Shown: positions 1 to 6,462 of the stretch, piece after piece
Layout of the letters: each line of letters starts with the position of its first letter
Numbering within the stretch: position 1 is the stretch's first letter
From: Prevotellaceae bacterium
GTDB taxonomy: Bacteria; Bacteroidota; Bacteroidia; Bacteroidales; UBA932
NCBI GenBank assembly: GCA_031284065.1
Contig: JAITAP010000156.1
Location: 1 to 15,362, forward strand
DNA: 15,362 nt
Direction of reading: 5' to 3'
Made by a program: the position numbers and the translations under genes
The notes under the pieces: model-generated
Database searches by the model: none
The model's input: the letters and a program-made list of their open reading frames with translations, nothing else
What the model was told of the DNA's origin: nothing

Positions 1-189
1 AAGCAAAACGGCTACGTGGCAGAGTATAAAAACTCAAAAGACTTGGCTGCCGGAATAGAGTGGGTGTTGGAAAATACGGAAAAGTTGGGGCTGCCGGACG
101 CCTGCGTAAAGAAAGTGAAAGAAAATTACTCCGAAGGTGTTGTTGCCAACAAGTATATAGCATTGTACGAAACTTTACGGCAAGGCTAA
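1..189 (+). CDS. Glycosyltransferase (GT4-like), C-terminal fragment
   Basis: The reading frame is open from the first base and ends in TAA at 187-189, giving the last 62 residues of a protein cut by the window edge. It begins KQNGYVAEYKNSKDLAAGIEW and ends YIALYETLRQG. The pattern of a glycine followed by 'xxVxxxNSxDLAxGIxWVLEN' and then a 'VKENYSEGVVANKYIALYETL' helix is typical of the C-terminal end of family 4 (GT-B fold) glycosyltransferases, where the loop binds the nucleotide-sugar donor and the last helix packs back on the N-terminal domain. The catalytic part lies outside the window, so donor and acceptor cannot be told. The role is probably surface polysaccharide or glycan synthesis, by inference from the family only. 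Confidence 0.72.
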   Translation, partial: KQNGYVAEYKNSKDLAAGIEWVLENTEKLGLPDACVKKVKENYSEGVVANKYIALYETLRQG

Positions 190-207
190 AAAGTTTCTTT
201 ACCTTTG
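163..207 (+). promoter_or_regulatory. Bacteroidota-type promoter in front of the structured noncoding region
   Basis: TACCTTTG at 200-207 is a full match to the Bacteroidota -7 element TAnnTTTG. It begins 10 bases past the glycosyltransferase stop. The -33 element is poor: TTTA at 174-177 lies 22 bases upstream and there is no perfect TTTG at the right distance. Transcription would start near 212-216 and run into the hairpin-rich region. No open reading frame with a plausible start follows, so the product would be a noncoding RNA. Confidence 0.45.
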
Positions 208-211
208 CCGC

Positions 212-560
212 CCTTAGCAAGACGCTCAACGTTAGTAGCCGACAATCCGGCGGCGTTGCATTTTACCCCACCCGTCAACACAATTTAGGTCGATAGCTTA
301 CAAACGCTTACGTCCCTCCTACAAACGTACTTTTCGCAGGAGGGGCTTGCTGCTGCGTGGCTGTCGCGCTAAAAGCGTGGCGAAGCGCACGCCCAACCCG
401 TACGGCAGGGCTGTATGGGCGCACTTCTATGCCCATTGGTGAAAGCGGGAATGGGACTGCATAGCTGCAAACGGATATGTTTATTCTCCCTCAGCGTGGC
501 TCAGAAATGCGAAAGCTGAGCAAATACGCCTGCGTTCATGTCAAGGCCTACGATTTTGAA
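212..560 (+). ncRNA. Candidate structured RNA of unknown family (about 350 nt)
   Basis: This gene-free stretch between converging genes contains a run of hairpins that can be read by eye. A two-part stem pairs 227-231 with 254-258 and, inside it, GCCG 238-241 with CGGC 248-251. CCCTCCT 314-320 pairs with AGGAGGG 338-344. CGCT 367-370 pairs with AGCG 374-377. ATGGGC 415-420 pairs with GCCCAT 431-436, or alternatively CCCATT 432-437 pairs with AATGGG 450-455. GCGT plus GGCTCAG (494-504) pairs with CTGAGC plus ACGC (516-529). A consensus promoter element precedes it. The conserved cores of tmRNA, RNase P RNA and SRP RNA were looked for and not found. No convincing terminator is visible before the T-run at 595-601. 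The strand is inferred from the promoter only. Confidence 0.35.
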
Positions 561-602
561 ACTCCCTTGCGTGTATTTGACAATAGTTGACCTGTTTTTT
601 TG

Positions 603-3600
603 TCAGGCTGCTGTGGTTGCAGGTTGCACTTTCTCCGTTTTTGCCAAGCTCACGTACCACACGTATCCCTCTACGCTGTCGTAGCCCATTTTCCGGAGCG
701 ACTCAACGTACTCCTCCACCTGACGCACGTAGCGCGTATCGGTTTTGTCGCCAAACTTGTAGTCCACCACCACCGCAGCGTTGCCGCGCGTCATTACCCT
801 GTCGGGACGCTTGACTATAGCTTTGCCGGCAGAATGAGGCAGCAGGATTTCGGCTTCGGCGTAAACCTGCCAGCTGCCGTCGAACCACGCGCTGGCCTGC
901 GGGTGTTCAAGGGCGCGCTCAACCTCGCGCCGCAGCTCTTCGGCGTCGCCATGCGCAACCCAGCCTTCCCGCACAAGGCTTTCTATTGCTGTCGGCACGT
1001 CGCTTGCCGTGCGCAGCCGCTCAAAGATTTTGTGCTTCAGCATCCCGGACGTGCGCTGCCCCGCTCCTTCCTGCCCAAACAGCTCACGCGCCTCGTAGCG
1101 CAGGCGCAGCTTGGGGGTAAACGAAAACGACGGGTATTCGGAGAGCGGGATATTCATTTGCCCATCCTGCACGCTGCGGGCGTCGCGGGGCGCGTTGCTG
1201 TCGCCAAACTGCCAAAGAGAGTCGGATACCTTTCGCCCAACGGCTGCGCCAAAGCTTACGCGCTCGTCGCCCGCCAAGCCTGCAAAAACATCCCTCACCG
1301 CTTCTGCCATATTCTGCGCAGGCTTGCCCTCGCCGGCAATGCTTTTGAGCGGAGCGTACACGTACAGCCGATCCTCTGCCCGCGTCAGGGCAACGTACAG
1401 CAAGTTCAGGTTATCGACGTAAGCCTGCGCCCGCTCCACGCTCTGCTGCTCGCCAAAAATGGTTTGCTTAAGCTTGTTGGTGTACGATAGCGGGACGTAG
1501 GGCAGCTCGTCAAATGGCGGAGCGGTGGGCTGCATCCACACCGTGCTGCCGGTTTTTGTGTCAAGCTCCCAGCTGACAAACGGCACAATCACCACCTTGT
1601 ACTGCAAGCCTTTTGACTTGTGAATGGTGGCAACGGTAACGGCGTTTTGCCCTTCGGGGCTGTACAGCGGCTTGGACTTTCCGCTTTCGTCCCACCACGC
1701 AAGGAACGAGGCAATATCGGAGAGCTTGCGGTTGGCAAAGCTAATGGCCAAATCGTGCAAGCCTTGCAGAAACGGCAAGTCTTCCCGCAGCTCGTTGAGC
1801 CGGTACCGCTGGATAATTGCCTCAAAAGCCTCCGGCAGCGATTTGAGCGTGAGGTTTTCCAAAAAATCGCGCTCGGCGTTGCTCACCCTTTCGGAAAAGA
1901 TAGCGTGCATATTTGGCGGCGTGTCGCCGTTGGCGTGCTGCTGCGAGAGCTCGTTGCTCAGGAACGCTTCGTTGACCGTGTTTTGTTGCCCCGCCGCAAT
2001 GCGCAGCAACGCTATCGCCATCTTTACCGCAGGCGAGGCGTGCAGAAACAGCGAATCTTGCGACACCACGTCGAAGCAGTGCGCCGTGTCGCCCGACGAG
2101 TAGCGGTAGCGAATGAGCGCGTCGGCTACCGCCTGCCCCTGCCTGTTGTTGCGCGTGAGGATGGCTATGTCTCCGGCGCTGTAGCCGCTGTCTTGCAGCG
2201 CAGCCACCAGCGTTGGCAGCTGCTCAAGTATGGCATCGTCGGCTCGCCTTTCCTCGTTTTCCTCAACGAACTCTATCTGCACGTAGCCCTCGCCTCCCGA
2301 TTTTCTTTGCGGAAGCTGTGCGCAATCCGCGTAAGCGTCGGTAAGTATTGTGGACAGCTTTTTGCGGGTTTCGGGCGGCAACGCTTCGTCAAAATCCGCG
2401 CTTAGCGTTGCCTGCAAGCGTTCCGAAAGGCGGCGGAACAGCTCGTTGTTGAACTCCACCACCTGCGGCAAGCTGCGAAAATTTTTGTCCAGCGTTTTCC
2501 GGTTAACCTTGCCGAACTCCTTCAAATCCTCATCAATTCCGTAGGCCAAAATGCGCCAATCGCCGTTGCGCCACCGGTAGATGCTCTGCTTCACGTCGCC
2601 CACCACCATGCTCAGGTTGCCCTCCGCGAGGCTGTTGCTCACCAGCGGGAGAAAGTTGCTCCACTGCCCTACCGAAGTATCCTGAAATTCATCTATCATA
2701 AAGATGCGGTAGGCGTTGCCCACTTTTTCGTAGATGAAAGGCGTATCGCTGCCGTCTATCAGGCTGCGGATAAGGTGCACCGAATCGCTTATGGGCATCA
2801 GGTTGTCTTCGTTGGCAATGCTGCGCATTTGCCGGGCAATGTCGGTGAGCAAGCCGAGCACCATAAAGTTTTTGAGAATAACGTCGGCGGTTTGGTATTC
2901 CTGCGATTTTTCCTCCCACAGCGTGCAAGCCCTTGCCAGCAGCGGGTTCAGGTATTCGTATGCGGCGGAGGCCTTGTCGCTGCCGGCCGTTTTTGGCGTC
3001 CACTCCTCAATGCAATCCACCGCCTTGAGGGTGGTACCATTCGGCTCGTAATCTCCCCGCGCTATTTTTTTGAAGTGGGTGATAAACCCTCTCGACTTTC
3101 CCTTAAAATCGCCCTCCGTAAGCTGCTGCGCCGCAAGGTACGCCTGCGCCTTGTCAGCAACGTCCCGCATCTCCTCGTCAACCTTTTTTTGCAGCGCGCG
3201 AAGCTTCTGCATGTAGCCTTGCAGGAAAGTTTTATCGTTCAGGCGGTCGCGTATGGCCGCGCTCAAGCGCCCAAAAGCCTCCTTAAAAATTTCCCTGCCC
3301 AGCTCCAGCAGCTCCCTCTTCATGTCCCACGATTTTCCATCGTCAATGCGCAGCTGCACCAGCTGCATCAGCCAATTCATTTGCTGTTCGTCGCTTCCGG
3401 CGTTTTCCATCACGGCGTTTACCGCTTCCTCCAGCAGGCGGTCGGTATCGAGCTCCACCACAAAGCCCGGATGCAAGCCCGCTTCGTTGACAAAGGCGTG
3501 CAGCACCTTTTGGAAAAATTTATCTATGGTAAAAACCGAAAAGCGGGAGTAATCGTGCAGCAGGTTGCTCCGCACGTCGAGGGCGCGTTGCCGCAGCTCG

Positions 3601-3890
3601 TGCGGGGAGACGGAAACGCCTTCGAGCGCAAGCTCCTCGCAAAAATCCTTCAGCTTAGCCTCGTCGCCGTGCGCCAGCTCGCTGAGCGCGGAAACAATGC
3701 GCCCCTTCATCTCTTCGGTGGCCTTGTTGGTGAACGTTACCGCCAAAATGCTGCGGTAGGCTCGCGCCGCGCCGGAGCGTTTGAGGAGCAGCTTCAGGTA
3801 CTCGCGGGTAATACGGAACGTTTTGCCGGAGCCTGCCGAAGCCGAGTACGCGGTGAGCGCAGACGTAGGGGAGGGGGTGATACTTGACAT
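603..3890 (-). CDS. addA: AddA/RecB-like UvrD-family helicase-nuclease
   Basis: A 1095-residue protein with the full set of superfamily 1 helicase motifs: Walker A ASAGSGKT (17-24), motif Ia VTFTNKATEEM (51-61), motif II IDEFQDT (399-405), motif III VVGDVKQSIYRWR (429-441), NFRS (470-473), motif V TIHKSKGLQ (755-763) and motif VI LYVALTRAED (831-840). A RecB-type nuclease domain closes the protein: RPDRV (D1030), VVDYKFG (D1043, K1045) and QVEEY (Q1057, Y1061). Domain order and length fit AddA or RecB, the DNA-end resection enzyme that prepares double-strand breaks for RecA. The start is the ATG at 3890, after an AT-rich leader, with a possible -7 element TAATTTTG at 3979-3972. The usual AddB/RecC-like partner is not next to it here. 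The AddA name is by family resemblance; another UvrD-type nuclease subunit is possible. Confidence 0.9.
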   Translation of the reverse strand: MSSITPSPTSALTAYSASAGSGKTFRITREYLKLLLKRSGAARAYRSILAVTFTNKATEEMKGRIVSALSELAHGDEAKLKDFCEELALEGVSVSPHELRQRALDVRSNLLHDYSRFSVFTIDKFFQKVLHAFVNEAGLHPGFVVELDTDRLLEEAVNAVMENAGSDEQQMNWLMQLVQLRIDDGKSWDMKRELLELGREIFKEAFGRLSAAIRDRLNDKTFLQGYMQKLRALQKKVDEEMRDVADKAQAYLAAQQLTEGDFKGKSRGFITHFKKIARGDYEPNGTTLKAVDCIEEWTPKTAGSDKASAAYEYLNPLLARACTLWEEKSQEYQTADVILKNFMVLGLLTDIARQMRSIANEDNLMPISDSVHLIRSLIDGSDTPFIYEKVGNAYRIFMIDEFQDTSVGQWSNFLPLVSNSLAEGNLSMVVGDVKQSIYRWRNGDWRILAYGIDEDLKEFGKVNRKTLDKNFRSLPQVVEFNNELFRRLSERLQATLSADFDEALPPETRKKLSTILTDAYADCAQLPQRKSGGEGYVQIEFVEENEERRADDAILEQLPTLVAALQDSGYSAGDIAILTRNNRQGQAVADALIRYRYSSGDTAHCFDVVSQDSLFLHASPAVKMAIALLRIAAGQQNTVNEAFLSNELSQQHANGDTPPNMHAIFSERVSNAERDFLENLTLKSLPEAFEAIIQRYRLNELREDLPFLQGLHDLAISFANRKLSDIASFLAWWDESGKSKPLYSPEGQNAVTVATIHKSKGLQYKVVIVPFVSWELDTKTGSTVWMQPTAPPFDELPYVPLSYTNKLKQTIFGEQQSVERAQAYVDNLNLLYVALTRAEDRLYVYAPLKSIAGEGKPAQNMAEAVRDVFAGLAGDERVSFGAAVGRKVSDSLWQFGDSNAPRDARSVQDGQMNIPLSEYPSFSFTPKLRLRYEARELFGQEGAGQRTSGMLKHKIFERLRTASDVPTAIESLVREGWVAHGDAEELRREVERALEHPQASAWFDGSWQVYAEAEILLPHSAGKAIVKRPDRVMTRGNAAVVVDYKFGDKTDTRYVRQVEEYVESLRKMGYDSVEGYVWYVSLAKTEKVQPATTAA

Positions 3891-4007
3891 TTTTTTTAGC
3901 TTGCTTACCTCTCAAAAAGAAAAATTCGGCGGCTAAGTTACGAAAGATTTCAATACCCAAGCGCAAAAGCTCAAAATTACATGCCGTCCGGCTGAGCTGA
4001 ACGCAGC

Positions 4008-4098
4008 ACGCTGCGCTTTTTTCGCAAAACCTTCGTACCATTCGGCGGGGCTGTTTACCCGGAGAGGTGCAAAAATTTTGCGGAAAAAAGCGCAGCGT
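4008..4098. repeat. Long imperfect inverted repeat between metY and the helicase gene
   Basis: The left arm 4008-4029 (ACGCTGCGCTTTTTT then CGCAAAA) is the reverse complement of the right arm 4076-4098, apart from one extra base. That gives 15 perfect pairs, a one-base bulge and 7 more pairs around a 46-base centre. The centre holds a small CGGG/CCCG stem. The repeat begins 26 bases past the metY stop, so it could end or attenuate leftward transcription before the helicase gene. On the plus strand a second short hairpin, CGCAG-CACG-CTGCG (4002-4015), is followed by a run of six T. It could also be the remnant of a small mobile repeat. The repeat is plain in the sequence; its role is inferred. 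Confidence 0.6.
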
Positions 4099-4124
4099 AC
4101 GGAAATCGTGCAGCGGACGGCTGC

Positions 4125-5429
4125 CTATTTTACTGCGTCCAGCGCCTGCTGTATATCTGCCTTAATGTCGTCGATATGCTCAATGCCGACGGATATGCGG
4201 ATTAATCCGGGCTCTACGCCCGACGCTTTTTGGTCTTCCGGCGAGAGCTGCTCGTGCGTCGTAGCCGACGGGTGAATAATCAGCGATTTTGCATCGCCAA
4301 CGTTTGCCAGATGGCTAAGCAATTTAACGTTGTCAATCAGCTTGTCGGCGTTGGTGGGGTCGCCTTTGAGCCTAAAGGTCAGCACAGCCCCTGCCCCTTT
4401 GGGGAAATATTTTTTGGCAAGGTCGTAGTACTTGCTGCTCCTCAGCCCCGGGTAGTTCACATACTCCACTTTGGCGTGCCTTTCGAGCCACTCGGCAAGC
4501 GCCAGCGTATTCTGCACATGTCGCTCCACGCGCAGCGAAAGCGTTTCCAGCCCCTGAACCAGCAAAAAAGAGTTGAACGGGCTGATGGTATTTCCCCAGT
4601 CGCGCAGCCCCTCTACGCGGGCTCGAATGTTGAAGGCAATGTTTCCAAAAGGTCCGTTTGCGCCGAATACATCCCAGAATACCAGCCCGTGGTAGCTTTC
4701 CGAAGGCTCGGTGAACGACGGGAATTTTCCGTTGCCCCAGTTGAACGTGCCGCTGTCAACGATTACGCCGCCGATGGACGTGCCATGCCCGCCAATCCAC
4801 TTGGTAGCCGATTCTACCACCACCGAAGCGCCGTGGTCCAGCGGGCGAAACAGGTAGCCGGCCGCCCCAAACGTGTTATCTACCACCAACGGTATGTCGT
4901 GCGCTTTGGCAATGGCGGCAATAGCGTCAAAGTCGGGAACGTTGAGCTCGGGGTTGCCGATGGTTTCCAGATAAATCGCCTTAGTGTTTTTGTCAATCAG
5001 CTTTTCAAACTCCTCCGGAGCGTCGTTCGGCGTAAAGCGTGCGTCAATGCCCAGCCTTTTGAACTGCGATTTAAACTGGTTGTAGGTTCCGCCGTACAGG
5101 TGGGAGGTGGTTACAAAGTTGTCGCCAACTTGCAGAATGTTGTTCAGCGCTATGAACTGCGCCGACTGACCCGAAGATGTTGCCAGACCCGTAACGCCGC
5201 CCTCCAACGCGGCCACGCGCTTCTCAAAAACGTCGGTGGTGGGGTTTTGCAGGCGCGTGTAAATGTTGCCAAACTTGCGCAGGCCAAAAAGGTCTGCACC
5301 GTCTTTTGCATCCTCAAACACGTAGGATGATGTTTGGTAAATAGGCAGCGCACGCGCGTGCGTTGTTTTTTCTACTTCTTGCCCTGCATGAACCTGCAAG
5401 GTCTCAAATTTTAAGCTTGTTGTTGCCAT
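4125..5429 (-). CDS. metY: O-acetylhomoserine sulfhydrylase (PLP-dependent)
   Basis: This is a 434-residue member of the Cys/Met metabolism PLP enzyme family. It uses O-acetyl-L-homoserine and sulfide to make homocysteine and acetate, the direct sulfhydrylation step to methionine. Seen in the sequence are SSGQSAQF (85-92) near the cofactor phosphate site, ETIGNPELNVPD (155-166), VVDNTFGAAG (182-191) and the cofactor lysine K210 in ESATKWIGGHGTS. The length and the long SFTEPSESYHG insert region fit MetY rather than the shorter MetB/MetC. The ATG at 5429 is preferred over the in-frame ATG at 5498, because a promoter (-7 TACCTTTG at 5469-5462) lies inside the longer version. It probably forms its own unit; the upstream amidohydrolase gene ends 110 bases away. 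Homocysteine synthesis is the main role, though cysteine synthase side activity is known in the family. Confidence 0.93.
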   Translation of the reverse strand: MATTSLKFETLQVHAGQEVEKTTHARALPIYQTSSYVFEDAKDGADLFGLRKFGNIYTRLQNPTTDVFEKRVAALEGGVTGLATSSGQSAQFIALNNILQVGDNFVTTSHLYGGTYNQFKSQFKRLGIDARFTPNDAPEEFEKLIDKNTKAIYLETIGNPELNVPDFDAIAAIAKAHDIPLVVDNTFGAAGYLFRPLDHGASVVVESATKWIGGHGTSIGGVIVDSGTFNWGNGKFPSFTEPSESYHGLVFWDVFGANGPFGNIAFNIRARVEGLRDWGNTISPFNSFLLVQGLETLSLRVERHVQNTLALAEWLERHAKVEYVNYPGLRSSKYYDLAKKYFPKGAGAVLTFRLKGDPTNADKLIDNVKLLSHLANVGDAKSLIIHPSATTHEQLSPEDQKASGVEPGLIRISVGIEHIDDIKADIQQALDAVK

Positions 5430-5461
5430 GATATTTGGTTTTTTAGTGATTAATAATGGCA

Positions 5462-5493
5462 CAAAGGTAAATATGCTGGCAAGCTTATGCAAT
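5462..5493 (-). promoter_or_regulatory. metY promoter
   Basis: Reading leftward, ATTG at 5493-5490 is followed after 20 bases by TACCTTTG at 5469-5462, a clean Bacteroidota -33/-7 pair. The start point would be near 5456, giving a leader of about 25 bases to the ATG at 5429. The element decides the metY start. The palindrome at 5491-5510 overlaps the -33 part. Confidence 0.65.
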
Positions 5494-5510
5494 ACCATGT
5501 TTATGGTATT
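5491..5510. promoter_or_regulatory. 20-base palindrome over the metY -33 element, possible operator
   Basis: AATACCAT (5491-5498), a GTTT spacer and ATGGTATT (5503-5510) form a perfect 8-base inverted repeat. It overlaps the -33 element of the metY promoter, a common place for a repressor site. On the plus strand it is followed by T residues (to 5514) and could look like a terminator, but no plus-strand gene ends here. On the minus strand, the direction of both neighbouring genes, no T-run follows. An operator is therefore the more likely reading, though a processing hairpin behind the amidohydrolase gene is possible. Confidence 0.4.
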
Positions 5511-5538
5511 TTTTGAGGGAATTACGCGCCTGCCTGCG

Positions 5539-6456
5539 CTACTCCGACATGTTTTTTACGTAGTGCAGCTCAACGAGGTCGCCAAAGCGGTAGAATTTCC
5601 GCGCATTTTCGCCCAAAAACAAGATTTTTTCATCCTCCGTCAGCAAGTCGGTTTTTAGGATAAAATCGTATGACATTTTGTAGGTAATTGCCGTGATGGT
5701 GCGCGGGTAGTCCGAACCCCACATCAGCTTTTCCATGCCCACCAGCGAGGCGGCTTCCCTAATTGCCCGCACCGCGCCTGTAAAAGGGTAAAATTCGTCG
5801 TGGAACAGCCACGTAATGCCGCCCGACTCTACCATTACGTTCGGATGGCGGGCTAACTTGATTTGCTCCTGCCACCCGGCGCGGGTTACCATGCCAAAGT
5901 GCCCTATGGCAATTCGCAGGCGCGGGTATTCGGCTATCACTTCCTCCATTTCGGCCGTCTGCTCCGCGCCGTCGGCCAAATCGACGGAAAGGAGCACATC
6001 GTTCTCCTCCATCAGGCGAAAGAGCTGCATCATTTCCTTGCAAGTGAGCTTCACCCTCCGGTCGGGCATAATCAGCCGTCCGGCGGGCAGCTTGATAGCG
6101 CCAAAACCCTGACGTATTAGCGTCTCCGCGTGGCGGAGGTAGCCGGGTACGCGAGCGTCCGCCATGCCGCAGCACAGAAAGCGGCGCGGATATTTTTGCT
6201 GCACCTCCCACAGGTAGTCGTTTTGCAGGCCGTCAATGTACTCCTGCGTGATGACCGCCGCCGATACCTGCGCGTAGTCCATGTTGGAAAGGAAAATTTC
6301 CGCCGTGTTGCGCCCATCGGTAATAAACGGCGGCAGCATTTGGCGCACCTCGCCCATAAACAGCGATTGCCCGTTGCGGAGCGTTTGTATTTTCATCCCA
6401 TTCACCTCCGTATCCTGCCGAAGCCAAAGGTGCGCGTGTGCATCAATGATTTTCAT
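5539..6456 (-). CDS. Amidohydrolase family protein (TIM-barrel metal-dependent hydrolase)
   Basis: A 305-residue protein resembling the amidohydrolase-2 group. The N-terminal DAHAHLW (H7, H9) is the first metal-binding pair, IAIGHFG (H186) sits where a later barrel histidine is expected, and WGSDYPR (D249) is the closing metal or base aspartate, followed by the usual 'ENARKFYRF' C-terminal helix (LGENARKFYRF). The strand that commonly carries another histidine reads LLSVDLADG, with aspartate instead. The substrate cannot be told; relatives act on lactones, decarboxylated aromatics and similar compounds. The ATG at 6456 lies 6 bases after the glgB stop, so the two are probably co-transcribed, although no functional link to glycogen is evident. 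Family assignment is firm, function open. Confidence 0.82.
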   Translation of the reverse strand: MKIIDAHAHLWLRQDTEVNGMKIQTLRNGQSLFMGEVRQMLPPFITDGRNTAEIFLSNMDYAQVSAAVITQEYIDGLQNDYLWEVQQKYPRRFLCCGMADARVPGYLRHAETLIRQGFGAIKLPAGRLIMPDRRVKLTCKEMMQLFRLMEENDVLLSVDLADGAEQTAEMEEVIAEYPRLRIAIGHFGMVTRAGWQEQIKLARHPNVMVESGGITWLFHDEFYPFTGAVRAIREAASLVGMEKLMWGSDYPRTITAITYKMSYDFILKTDLLTEDEKILFLGENARKFYRFGDLVELHYVKNMSE

Positions 6457-6462
6457 GCTGTT

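Noticed and set aside
565..601. Terminator at the T-run 595-601
   Set aside because: No stable stem precedes the T residues; only a TGACA/TGTCA match with a long loop, too weak to call.
190..602. tmRNA, RNase P RNA or SRP RNA in the first gap
   Set aside because: The tRNA-like ends of tmRNA, the GAGGAAAGTCC core of RNase P RNA and the SRP tetraloop region were not found on either strand by eye.
2775..3887. Long open frame of 370 codons opposite the helicase gene
   Set aside because: It mirrors the codon pattern of the real gene on the other strand, and its translation shows no recognisable domain. The same applies to the long antisense frames over metY, pheT and glgB.
5430..5498. In-frame upstream ATG adding 23 residues to MetY
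   Set aside because: The added stretch contains the -7 and -33 elements of the promoter and the palindrome, and the extra residues do not resemble MetY N-termini; the start at 5429 gives MATTSLKFETLQVHAG, typical for the family.
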